Positions 13,483 through 25,188 of a stretch of DNA of 64,000 bases are shown one piece after another. The translations under genes were made by a program, and so were the position numbers. Source of the stretch: Macrobrachium rosenbergii (lineage: Eukaryota; Arthropoda; Malacostraca; Decapoda; Palaemonidae); contig NC_089743.1 in the NCBI RefSeq assembly GCF_040412425.1, forward strand, positions 81,462,471 to 81,526,470, written 5' to 3'. Position 1 is the first letter of the stretch, and the number at the start of each line of letters is the position of its first letter. The notes under the pieces are model-generated. The model saw only the letters and a list, made by a program, of their open reading frames with translations. It was not told where the DNA came from and did not search any database.

Positions 13483-13755
13483 TATGCAATTCCCATTGAA
13501 GCCCACGATACTGTCTTTTTATCTAGACTTTGAATCAGTCTATACTTAAACTGAGAAGCTTGCCTGAAGAGAAAACTTCAGGCAAGCTTCTCAGGAATAA
13601 GGAAAAATTACTCACGTTTCTCTCCATTTACTTAAGAAAGCGAATAATTTTTCCCATTTCTTGAGAAGCTTGCCTACAGAGAAAAAGAAGAGGTATAGAC
13701 TGATTAAAAGTCTAGACATAAATATTGCATTGTGGGCTTCAATCGAAAATGCATA
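13483..13755. repeat. Nested foldback element
   Basis: Outer arms TATGCAATTCCCATTGAAGC (13483) and the mirrored GTGGGCTTCAATCG...ATGCATA (ending 13755) enclose matching GTCTATAC segments. They also enclose a perfect inner hairpin at about 13553-13592 (GAGAAGCTTGCCTGAAG, 6-nt loop, then its complement) and a third partial copy of GAGAAGCTTGCCT at 13662. TA arrays lie just to the left. Confidence 0.8.
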
Positions 13756-13839
13756 AGAGAGAAAAATATGCTCAAATAGAATATTTTTTTAGATAAAAAG
13801 ATAGTGTCAGCAAATAATGTCACTGACTTCAAAAGGAAC

Positions 13840-14142
<303 letters not shown>

Positions 14143-14919
14143 TAAAGTTTATATGTATATATATAAAATATATATACATATACATACACGGAGGTGTTTC
14201 GTGTGTATGTATACGAAGCAAAAATTCCATTTCGTTGGAACAAACGAAAGTTAACGAAGCAGCCGAGAGACTTCCTATTGTACCACAATGGTAGAGATAC
14301 GAGAGATAAACATTCGCTATGTAAATAAAACATATATTTTTATTTCTATATAAATATTAATGAAATGTCACCACAGATATTCGCCGGAAGTACTTATATG
14401 GTATCTCAAGTCTTCAGCTGTTTTTCAGTCTCTCTCTAATTGGATACAGTTGCTTTTATTCAGGGTGAGTCATAACTAATCTAAATAGTTCATCGAGAAC
14501 AGCAACAAATTACAGAACAAATATGAAGAGAGAAAACGAACAAATATGAAGAGAGAAAACGTTCAGATGATTTTATTACGAAATAAAAAGGCACCAATAT
14601 TATTACTTTATTTCCAACTTTCTGGAGAGGGATTCCTACAGAGGACGAAGAACTGCAAAAGGTACTTTCATTTCATTACACTATAAATATGTACTGAAAA
14701 CATATTCTGACCCTTATAAAATATTCCACTTAACACTCTCTCTCTCCCAAGCAACTGCTCGTCCCTACAAATAAGAGCCTTATGCGCGTGTCCCCCAGAA
14801 CCATCCCCCGAGGGGAGCTACCCTTCATATTGCATTCATCTGTCTTAAGGGAAGTAGCAGTCACATATGTATATAACCCCAGAGATGGGAAAGCCGCTAT
14901 CAGCAACGGTAATATGGAC

Positions 14920-14921
<2 letters not shown>
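14143..14921. other. AT-rich stretch, nothing coding
   Basis: Minor TA runs at 14155-14180 and the 23-bp duplication at 14515. No gene seen. Confidence 0.55.
14515..14560. repeat. 23-bp perfect tandem duplication
   Basis: GAACAAATATGAAGAGAGAA (plus AAC) occurs at 14515 and again at 14538. Confidence 0.9.
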
Positions 14922-14995
<74 letters not shown>

Positions 14996-15036
14996 AAATT
15001 GGGAATGGCAGCAGGGAGGCAAGGGAGGGGAGTAAG

Positions 15037-15106
<70 letters not shown>

Positions 15107-15144
15107 AAATTGGGAATGGCAGTAGGGAGGCAAGGGGGAGGAGT

Positions 15145-15219
<75 letters not shown>

Positions 15220-15260
15220 GCAGTAGGGAGGCAAGCGGGAGGAGTGAGAAAGAAAAGAAA
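14922..15260. repeat. Composite GA satellite, three units of about 111 bp
   Basis: Each GA run (14922-14992, 15041-15102, 15150-15216) is followed by the same spacer GGGAATGGCAGTAGGGAGGC, beginning at 15001, 15112 and, in diverged form, 15213. The last spacer runs into a purine-rich stretch to about 15320. Confidence 0.9.
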
Positions 15261-15635
15261 GGGAGGAAGAGGGAAGAGAGGGCTAAGGGAAGAAAGCAGA
15301 AGAAGAGGCTCTGAAGAGTATCCAAACTTAGTTTTAGAAAGAGGTACAAAGAAAATTTCATTGTATGTTTTCATTACACAGTGACTCAGCAACCGTTTCC
15401 TCTTAGGCCACATGGATAAGGACATTTATTACCTTCCTTTAATAACCATACTAATGTATTCTTACTCGTTATGCTTTTAATTGGTTTTAATTAGTTATTG
15501 TAATTATAAGAGAAGGTAGAGTGAAGCTAATTATTACTGATATATGTTTAAGACAAGTATGTTTTTGAAATAAAGATACCAGGATGGAAGAGAGTGAAGC
15601 ATGTACGTTCTAAATATAATAACTCAGATACACAA

Positions 15636-15639
<4 letters not shown>

Positions 15640-15711
<72 letters not shown>

Positions 15712-15778
15712 ATGCTTAATATCATACTGATGCATTGCTTCTTTAAGTAGTCTCCTATTTGCAGGCATCAGACATTTG

Positions 15779-15836
<58 letters not shown>
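15640..15836. repeat. Facing GA and CT arrays
   Basis: GA at 15640-15709 and CT at 15781-15836 separated by about 70 bp of unique DNA; as complementary arrays they can pair in a single strand. Confidence 0.95.
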
Positions 15837-15839
<3 letters not shown>

Positions 15840-17029
15840 GGCTGGTATCTACTTCAAATCCAACAATACAAGCAGTCAAGTAATAACAATTAAGAGTTAA
15901 GTTAAATCTTTCAAGTATCGATTTCACCAACTCGACTTGCCTGCGCCAAAATAAAATATATAGGCTTTTCTTTAGAGTACGGGAATAAATGCTATATTTT
16001 GGAGACATTAGGCTTCTTTCCTGAAGATAGTTCTAACGAATTGTCAAGAGTGCGGAAGACTGTGGGTATCTATATTAAGTGTTTCATTATCTGATACATT
16101 GTTTCCATAAAATGAATGACGAGTTCCAACTTCAAGAGCAATCTTTTTTCCTTCTGTTGAAATCCATCACTTTACTTGATTTTACTTCACTTATTGATTT
16201 TACATTTTACATAACGTAAATTCTTATTATGGTCTGTCCAATATATAAAAAAAATTGCATAAGAAAATCTAATATCGAAAAATAAATATTAAAGCGTATC
16301 AAAAAGTGTACCAAAAAACTCGGAGTCAAGAGACAGATGGAGAATAGTTTCGTAACAGATTTTGGAAAGGAACAATGCCTATTAAGTATTCCATAATGTC
16401 GTGAATGATAAACAGTAAGTTATGTAACAGAGACCGAAACTACACAGCCTACACATGACGAACAAACAAGAAAAACAGGCCCACGAAATACAATCGAAAT
16501 CAATGGAATCACCATAAATAAGAATAAACAAGTAAACAAAACCGGGCAGGCGACCCTGACATCCTTCCCCTCTATACAGTTTGTATCACATTCCCGATTC
16601 AGTCCATAAGGAATCCATCCCGGCACTAGATTCTCTGGGGAGATAAGGACTCACAAAAACAAGGGAAAACATAACCAAAAAACGGGAGGAAAAAATCAAA
16701 ACACGACGCACCTCCTTCAAACCTAAGGGACGACAAATGACCCTCATTTGCTTTGAATAGCATCGAGTCTTCGGTAGAACAGATCGACTGTAAAAAGCAA
16801 TGATAAGGTCAGATGAACGGGAGGGGGAGGGGGAGGAGGATGAGGGGGGAGGTGTTGTACTGGTGCCAGGCGCAGGGTCAGCCTGAAAAATGACGACGAT
16901 TCCGCCTCCGCCATCTGGGGGGGAAAAGTCAGGGAAGAAAGTTTTTTCCTTATTTTCTTCTGGGCTGGGGAGGAGAAAGGGCGCAGATACATCTGAGGAA
17001 TTGTGTCGGTAGCTTTTGGGAGGAAACAA

Positions 17030-17032
<3 letters not shown>
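15837..17032. other. Unique DNA, nothing recognised
   Basis: AT-rich to about 16600, then GC-richer with GGGGGAGG runs at 16823-16850. No exon recognised. Confidence 0.55.

Positions 17033-17109
<77 letters not shown>
17033..17109. repeat. GA array
   Basis: Perfect GA run. Confidence 0.95.
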
Positions 17110-17111
<2 letters not shown>

Positions 17112-17311
17112 AATTTAAAGAACGTGGGATTACTTTGGATCCCATAAAAGAGTTGGTAAAACATGACTTGAAAAATGTGGTAAGGGGATAAAAAATAAAA
17201 AAGGGGGGGGGCGGGATTAAGAGGCCAATTCTGAAGATACACAGCTGAAAGTCTAAAAAGAATTAAAAATCATTGTCCATCCCATCACCCATCCCACCCT
17301 GCCCAACATAC

Positions 17312-17326
17312 AATGTGTGTGTGTGT

Positions 17327-17402
<76 letters not shown>
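17312..17402. repeat. GT then GA array
   Basis: GT at 17312-17326 followed by GA to 17402. A 60-codon non-repetitive open frame follows (to 17587) that matches nothing I know. Confidence 0.92.
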
Positions 17403-17405
<3 letters not shown>

Positions 17406-17641
17406 TCCTTATAAATAAGGGATCTGTTGTTGTTTACAAGGGTGACGTCCCTGTCGTGTGTCCTCCAAGTATGACGGATTTTTATATGGAATTGGATCAA
17501 GAGAGCGATATCTTTTATTATGACACGAGAACGTTGATGCAAGACTCTGCTCCAACTTATGGATGGGGAGAGATACGCTTTATATAAGGGATCAATTACT
17601 ACTCGACCACAATGAGTTCTCGAAGGAAAGAAGAGACAGCT

Positions 17642-17642
<1 letters not shown>

Positions 17643-17703
<61 letters not shown>
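17643..17703. repeat. AAT array
   Basis: Perfect AAT/ATA run followed by a purine-rich AAGAAG stretch. 17740-18249 is AT-rich with no feature. Confidence 0.95.
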
Positions 17704-17704
<1 letters not shown>

Positions 17705-18249
17705 GAAGACGAAGAAGAAGAAAAAGAAGAATGTGGAGGATCTCTTAATGAAAATAATTTACAAAGTCTTTTGTACCAAGACACTGTAATTTTCATCAGG
17801 ACAGATTTACATGATGATTAGAGTAATGTGATATGGTACTAAGGTTGTTAAAGATCTCGTAGTGTAATTCTGTGAGCACGTGTAAAAATCTTATATTGCC
17901 TAAAATTTCTTTAATTTGCTCATTTGGATTGTCACTGTATTTACTAAAGACTACAGAAATTCAATTCCTAAAAGGATATTGTTCCTCGACAAATTTAAGC
18001 ATCCAAAAACACATAATAGTCGCCGTCTACCTCAAGCATACACAATCCAACATCCAGCTATTCACGTTTATATTGATTGTGAACATGAGGGGACAATGAT
18101 AAATATATATGTATTTCATTAAGATTGAGATAAAATTCTTCGAAGGATTAACTTTAAAAAAGAGAAATAATTGAAAATACAGTGCTAACTCAAATTACTC
18201 ACTAAAAAAAAAATATCATGCTTCCAAACGTGGTATTGAAGATACTACT

Positions 18250-18418
18250 AAGCCTCTAGAGAAGAGGCTGCAGCCCTATGACCTTTTCAAACTCCCAATC
18301 GACACTAGCACCCAATCACAGCAAGGTCGATATCGTGGTGGCGGTAGGACTGGAAGAAAAATAGAACTACATGCCTTACCAAGGAGAAAGTAGCGCGCTA
18401 CCACTGACCCACGCCAAC

Positions 18419-18420
<2 letters not shown>
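18250..18420 (-). mobile_element. Possible tRNA-derived SINE
   Basis: On the minus strand the sequence starts next to the TA array with GGCGTGGGTCAGTGGTAGCG, which resembles a tRNA D-arm/A box. No clear B box follows and there is no tRNA fold. A diverged SINE is the best guess. Confidence 0.4.

Positions 18421-18510
<90 letters not shown>
18421..18510. repeat. TA array
   Basis: Perfect TA between the SINE-like piece and the family A half element. Confidence 0.95.
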
Positions 18511-18689
<179 letters not shown>

Positions 18690-19014
18690 GTTGAAAATTT
18701 ATATTAACAGATGAGTAGTTTAAATGAAAGGAATAAGAAGAAAGAATTGATAGAAATAATTTACTTTCTGAACTTTGCTCTCTTGAATAATTAAATCTTT
18801 ATGAATCTATAGCATATAATATTTAGTATATCTCAATTAAGTCTAGATTAAAGATGAAATTTTCCTCGTTTATTTACTTTTTCCATCTTGCCTTCCTCAT
18901 GAGAAGATATAAAATTGTAGTAGTGTCTGTCATCTGTGAAATATGTGAATCTGTGCAAAATCTCTAGAGAAATCCAGAATCTGTCTTCGGAATCATTCGA
19001 AGAATCATTCCATC

Positions 19015-20945
19015 CAGAATTCTTCCACCTCCTGAAGGACTCCTGGAGAAACGCCCACTGAATTATAGCGTCTTCTTGAAAACGTCTTCACTACTCCAGG
19101 ATCCTTTGAAGCCGTCTTCAGCTCCTGAAGAACTCCTGGATAAACATCCATTGGATTATCAAGGCTTCTTGTAGACGTCTTCACAACTCCAGGATCCTTT
19201 GAAGCCGTCTTCAGCTACGGAAGAACTCCTGGATAAACACCCATTGGATTATCACGACTTCCTGAAGACGTCTTCACAACTCCAGGATCCTGTGAAGCCG
19301 TGTTCATTTTCTGAAAAATTCCTGGATAAACGCCCATTGGATTATCACGACTTCCTGAAGACGTCTTCAGCAAGCCTTGCTAATCCAATGGGTGTTTATC
19401 CAGGAATTCTTCAGGAAATGAAGACGACTTCACAGGATCCTGGAGTTGTGATGACGTCTTCAGGAAGTCGTGATAATCCAATGGGTGTTTATCCAGGAGT
19501 TCTTCCGCAGCTGAAGACTCCTGGAGAAACGCCCATTGAATTATAGCGCCTTCTTGAAGACGTCTTCACTACTCCAGGATCCTGTGAAGCCGTCTTCAGC
19601 TCCTGAAGAATTCCTGGATAAACACCCATAGGATTATCACGGCTTTCTGAAGACGTCTTCACGACTCCAGGATCCTGTGAAGCCGTCTTCAGCTCCTGAA
19701 GAATTCCTGGATAAACACCCATTGGATTATCGCGTCTTCTTGAAGACGTCTTCACGACTCCAGGATCCTTTGAAGCCATCTTCAACTCCTGAAGTATTCC
19801 TGGATAAACACCAACTGGATTATCACGACTCGCTGGAGACGTCTTCACGACTCCAGGATCCCGTGAAGCAGTCTTCATTTCCCGAAGAATTCCTGGATAA
19901 ACACCCATTGGATTATAACATCTTCCTGAAGACGTCTTCACAACTCCAGGATCCTGTGAAGCAGTCTTCATTTCCTGAAGAACTCCTGGATAAACACCCA
20001 TTGTATTATCACGGCTTCCTGAAGACGTCTTCACAACTCCAGGATCCTGTGAAGCCGTCTTCATTTCCTGAAGAACTCCTGGATAAACACCCATTGGATT
20101 ATCACGGCTTCCTGAAGACGTCTTCACAACTCCAGGATCCTGTGAAGCCGGCTTCATTTCCTGAAGAACTCCTGGATAACACCCTTTTGGATTATCACGG
20201 CTTCCTGAAGACGTCTTCACAACTCCAGGATCCTGTGAAGCCGTCTTCAACTCCTGAAGAATTCCTGGATAAACACCCGTTGGATTATCACGGCTTCTTG
20301 AAGACGTCTTCACGATCCTTTGAATCCGTCTTCAGCTCCTGAAGAATTTCTGGATAAACACCCATTGGATTATCACGTCTTCTTGAAGACGTCTTCACGA
20401 CTCCAGGATCCTTTGAAGCGATCTTCAGCCCCTGAAGAATTTCTGGATAAACACCCATTGGATTATCACGGCTTCCTGAAGACGTCTTCACAACTCCAGG
20501 ATCCTGTGAAGCCGTCTTCAGCTCCTGAAGAATTCCTGGATAAACACCCATTGTATTATCACGACTTCATGAAGACGTCTTCATAACTCCAGGATCCTGT
20601 GAAGCCGTCTTCATTTCCTGAAGAATTCCTGGATAAACACCCATTGGATTATAACGTTTCTTGAAGACGTCTTCACGACTCCAGGATCCTTTGAAGGTGT
20701 CTTCAGCTCCTGAAGAACTGGATAAACACCCATTGGATTATCACGGCTTCCTGAAGACGTCTTCACAACTCCAGGATCCTGTGAAGTCGTCTTCATTTCC
20801 TGAAAAATTCCTGGATAAACACCCACTGGATTATCAGGGTTTCCTGAAGACGTCTTCACAACCCCAGGATCCTTTGAAGCCGTCTTCAGCTCCTGAAGGA
20901 CTCCTGGATAAACACCCATTGGATTATCACGGCTTCCTGAAAGTA
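19015..20945. repeat. 93-bp tandem array, about 22 copies, with internal inversion
   Basis: The landmark GGATAAACACCCATTGGATT recurs at 19138, 19231, 19324, 19523 (variant), 19616, 19709, 19802, 19895, 19988, 20081, 20174, 20266, 20352, 20445, 20538, 20631, 20720, 20813 and 20906, with a diverged first copy at 19045. Spacing is 93 bp except for small deletions (92, 86 and 89 bp). Two copies at 19385 and 19478 are inverted. Each unit carries the 12-bp palindrome GAAGACGTCTTC and the palindrome CAGGATCCTG. The unit is 31 codons long, so a lack of stops in one unit leaves long open frames on both strands. I do not recognise the encoded repeats as a protein family and call it a minisatellite, not a gene. 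Confidence 0.95.
19207..19518. repeat. Foldback (inverted duplication) inside the 93-bp array, 156-bp arms
   Basis: Positions 19207-19362 and 19363-19518 are reverse complements in exact register with no spacer and about 11 mismatches by my count. The dyad axis falls at the centre of a GAAGACGTCTTC unit palindrome (19357-19368). The right end joins at a short GAAGA/ACTCCTGG homology. No other inverted units are seen in the array. Confidence 0.92.
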
Positions 20946-21061
20946 TTCAAGAATCCAAAATTTCGGGGCAGTTATCATAATGACATGTACCCCTTTGGCT
21001 CCTGCTGCAGCCTCGCGAATCTTGAAGTGTACAAACAAACAAACAAACAAACGTTTCAGGG

Positions 21062-21069
<8 letters not shown>

Positions 21070-21154
<85 letters not shown>

Positions 21155-21190
21155 TGTGTGTGTGTGTGTATAGATAGATAGATAGATATG
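21070..21190. repeat. TA, TG and GATA arrays
   Basis: TA to 21151, TG to 21170 and GATA steps to 21188. AAAC repeats (21031-21051) lie just before. Confidence 0.95.
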
Positions 21191-21437
21191 TGTGTGTTTG
21201 TTTGTGTATGTGTATCGTATATGTATACTTTTAGAAACTATTATTCATTAACTGAGTCATGGATGTATGCAATTTTCTTGAAACCTTTTATCACTCTTGA
21301 TCACAGTTCTCTTTTATATTCTTATTCCTTTTCTCGGGTGTAATTTCCTGCAGTTCACTCCTATCAGAATTTCCATACCATCTCCATTAATCACTTTGTC
21401 ACATGACCCTACTTTTAAAGTGATCGGACCTTTATTG

Positions 21438-21438
21438 T

Positions 21439-21507
<69 letters not shown>
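21438..21507. repeat. CT array
   Basis: Perfect CT run. Unique pyrimidine-rich sequence follows to about 21670. Confidence 0.95.
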
Positions 21508-21508
<1 letters not shown>

Positions 21509-21861
21509 CATTTTTTTGTTACTTTCTATAACAATTACTTTTCCAACTTCTCTTTCCCCTCAAATCCTTCACGTTTCTTTCCCCTTCACTTGTCCACCCA
21601 CCCTTCCCCCTTCCACCATGTCACGTATCCTTGTCTTCCGTCCCAGATACCCCTCCTACCCCCATCCCCGGCGGAACCACTGGAGCGAAGGGGTCACTTT
21701 GAAAAATGGTGGCTATTGTTGATTTGATGGAGAAAAGAATCACAATGAAGTCAAATCACAGGCCGGAAGGGGGTCTCGCCCGCACAAGACCCCAGTGGTT
21801 ATCAAGCTCCTCTGAATGGATAATGTCAATAAAGGAGGATAAATCATGGGTACTGAAGGAT

Positions 21862-21910
21862 GAGGAGGAGGAGGAGGAGGAGGAGGAGGAGGAGGAGGAG
21901 GAGGAGGAGA
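21862..21910. repeat. GGA array
   Basis: About 16 GGA/GAG units. Confidence 0.95.
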
Positions 21911-22182
21911 CCACAGGAAAATACTGGGAGTTCACAGATTGCTAATAGGATAAAATGAAAATGTGGTAAGATGATGAAGGAACACTTAATTGTTAGAACT
22001 GCTTTACGACTTGCTTGGCAAAATATCATTCTCTAAATCAGAGATGTGAATATAAAGCATTTTAACATAATTACCACGAAGTTATATTCAAGAAAACCAT
22101 CTTGGGGGAAACTTACTCAAATTCTCACACAATCCGATAGGAAGAAGACACAATACGCATAAAGTATATATTATTGAGTCAT

Positions 22183-22350
22183 TAACTTTGGGAAACGATT
22201 GGGGAGGAAAATTCCATAATTTTTAGAGTAAAGAAAACTTAAACTTTGGGAACACAATTGGGGAAGAGAATTCCATAATTTCAAGATTAAAGAAAGCTCG
22301 GTTTTGGGAAACAATTGGAGAGGAGAACTCCAGAACTTTTAGATTTAAGG
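22183..22350. repeat. Three-copy tandem repeat, period 59 bp
   Basis: Units begin at 22183, 22242 and 22301 with TTTGGGAAACGATTGG-like sequence followed by GAATTCCATAATTT and GATTAAAGAAA variants. Confidence 0.85.
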
Positions 22351-22602
22351 TTGGCGATCAACATACGCAACGCTGGAGATCAGGACTTCTCGCAATACAA
22401 GGGAATTTCGAGATTTCATGTACCGTGTTGAGCACACAATAAAAAAAAAAGCTGAAAAAATTAAACAAATATTCAAGTGGACAAGAATTCAACATTTTTC
22501 AGTGAACCAGAAACCTTATTATATGAGATTATAACAACGATAAGTTCGTGTACTCATAAATAAAAGCATAACGTTTACGAGAGCGCTCAAGCACACACAC
22601 AC

Positions 22603-22716
<114 letters not shown>

Positions 22717-22868
22717 GTATACGTATATCAACATAATTACTTAACAACACGCATTAAGGATACATGCATATATCGTACAAATACTATAAGCATGACTGGT
22801 ATATTTTACAAATGTATTCATATATGGATACTACTACCAGCACCACTCATGAGACCATCATTGTTATT

Positions 22869-22870
<2 letters not shown>

Positions 22871-22910
<40 letters not shown>
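22871..22910. repeat. GA array
   Basis: Perfect GA run. 22911-23230 is moderately GC-rich unique DNA without a recognised exon. Confidence 0.95.
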
Positions 22911-22913
<3 letters not shown>

Positions 22914-23230
22914 TAAAACGACACATTCGAGGAAGTTTCAAGAAACTGACAGATGACAACACGGGCAGCGTCGCCAGCCCCAACCCAATAAACGCAAGAA
23001 TTCGCATCCAGCCGCGTAGAGTAAAACGGAGAGAAAGCAGCCAATTTCCTGCTTTCTGACAGGACGGTGAGTAAGCGCTCTAGCCAAGGCATTCTGTCAA
23101 ATTCGGATAATCTGTCACTGGGCTGAATGTTGGTCTGTTTGCCCTTGCGTCTATTAGACCTGTCTGTCTTGACCCTGAACTCCAAATGAAAACTTTAACA
23201 CTGTCGGTAGCTAAAGGAAAGTCCATACTA

Positions 23231-23290
<60 letters not shown>

Positions 23291-23386
23291 TGCGAAACTG
23301 TCGATCCGGAACCGGACAAACGGGAGCTACTGATAAATGGGTCTGATTTTCATTTGAGAGGAAAATCGAAGTGTAAAAAATCTCTC

Positions 23387-23453
<67 letters not shown>
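23231..23453. repeat. Facing CT and GA arrays
   Basis: CT at 23231-23287 and GA at 23391-23453 enclose about 100 bp; complementary, so they form an inverted pair. 23454-23924 holds nothing recognised. Confidence 0.95.
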
Positions 23454-23458
<5 letters not shown>

Positions 23459-23924
23459 CAATGGACGTTTATGGTAGGTAAAAAATAAATATCAGTACTG
23501 ATAGAGTTAGGTACTAAAACATTAATAAAGCATTCAAAAGCATTAAATGACATATGAGTAAAGGAGGGCGAACATTGGAAGACAAATAATACAGAAATAA
23601 TTAAGAAACCCATTTCTCACCTCTGATGCTGCCATATTGCAAAGACTAAAAATATACATCATTAAAAAAATATATCGTAATATCAAACAAGTTATTCACA
23701 TACAACTACGTTATAAAATAAAAGTACAAAAAAAATAAACAGAATAATCTTAAGAGCGCCAATCAATAGCCCTGTGCGTCACCTTAGTCTTCAAAGCTTT
23801 AGAAGAATTAAATACTTCTTAGGAATGAAACCAAGCATATTCTCACAAATATCTAGAAACATTGATATGAACATACTTAAAGCTTCTCTCTATATATATA
23901 TACATATGTAAATCTTCTCAGGTT

Positions 23925-24062
23925 ATTCCCTAATCAGGGCTGCTGTTTTCAATGAGACTTTCCCAGGTGATTCTAATGCTCATTGAAACGGTTCATTTCA
24001 TGGTTTGTTTTGGCAGATGTTTTACAGACTGATGGATGCCCTTCCTGACTGTAACCCTTTCT
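23925..24062 (+). mobile_element. Possible retroposon 3' fragment
   Basis: It contains GGATGCCCTTCCTGACTGTA after GGCAGATGTTTTACAGAC, a phrase that resembles the widespread GGATGCCCTTCCTG tail of LINE/SINE families in animals. Only this tail is recognisable. Confidence 0.4.
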
Positions 24063-24090
24063 ATCTAACAGACGTGGAAAACATACACAA

Positions 24091-24094
<4 letters not shown>

Positions 24095-24128
<34 letters not shown>
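24095..24128. repeat. TA array left of foldback
   Basis: Short TA run ahead of the 24.2-kb foldback. Confidence 0.95.
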
Positions 24129-24133
<5 letters not shown>

Positions 24134-24162
24134 ATGACTTTTTGTACGTGATTCATTTATCA

Positions 24163-24350
24163 CACATAACCACAGGTGAAAAATATGAGACGGGGTGTAG
24201 GTCCTGACTGGTTTCGACTTAATTCCCAAGCCATTGAGGAAGGACTGACTTCTAATACTCTGTATCAGTCCTTCGTCAATGGCTTGGAAATAAAGTCGAA
24301 ACCGGTCAGGACCTACACCCCATCTCCTATTTTTCACCTGTGGTAATGTG
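24163..24350. repeat. Foldback element, 86-bp arms
   Basis: Arms 24163-24248 and 24265-24350 are reverse complements in register with about 7 mismatches and a 16-bp spacer. They carry GGTCAGGACCTACACCCC and GGTTTCGACTT-type sequence. TA arrays flank both sides (24095-24128 and 24362-24447). There is no coding capacity. Confidence 0.88.
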
Positions 24351-24360
24351 ACACATATAG

Positions 24361-24361
<1 letters not shown>

Positions 24362-24447
<86 letters not shown>
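24362..24447. repeat. TA array right of foldback
   Basis: Perfect TA run right after the foldback. Confidence 0.95.
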
Positions 24448-24449
<2 letters not shown>

Positions 24450-24689
24450 CAAAATATACAAAAATCTTGGTTAAAGAAGAGAACAAGGTTTCTTTTATAG
24501 AATATATTTGGATATATAAGAAGATTAATCAAGAGTAACAAAAAAGGTTTTGTCCTTCGGCCCAGCTAAAAACACAGCATAGTTTCTTTTAAACAATTGG
24601 CTATTTGGCTTCTGTAAGAAGATATATATACAAGCAGTGCACACTAAAAAAACACACACACATATTTGTCCTTATATATATAAAATATC

Positions 24690-24743
24690 CATATATATAT
24701 ATATATATATATATAAACAATTGGTTATACTGCGCTGCTATAT

Positions 24744-24786
<43 letters not shown>

Positions 24787-24787
24787 T

Positions 24788-24862
<75 letters not shown>
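24690..24862. repeat. TA-rich compound array
   Basis: TA blocks at 24690-24715, 24755-24781 and 24793-24860 separated by short unique pieces. 24863-25188 shows nothing until the mariner relic. Confidence 0.9.
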
Positions 24863-24865
<3 letters not shown>

Positions 24866-25188
24866 ATTTCAACGAGTTTTATGTGCAACCTGCACTGATG
24901 AGAGTGAAAAGAGCACTAGTAAGTAAGCAACGACGCAAATAAATAAATATACATGTAAATACACATATGCATTTTGTTCTTAACGATACTTGAGAACAGT
25001 GACGCTAGGAAATTATGCTGCCTTAAATAATTAATACGGGGCTTTTGGAAGGATACTTTTAACATTGGATCCACCGTTGTAACCAGTCTGGAACAACAGA
25101 ACGACGGCAGTTAGGTTTTAAAGATTAATAGTAGTATTAAGCATTTGTTATATTCGTAACACAGTGTATCTATCCAATCATACACAAG

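Noticed and set aside
17405..17587. 60-codon non-repetitive open frame after a GA array
   Set aside because: No recognisable family, starts inside the microsatellite; length is within chance.
19015..20945. CRISPR-like array
   Set aside because: Units are contiguous tandem copies with no unique spacers, in a eukaryotic context.
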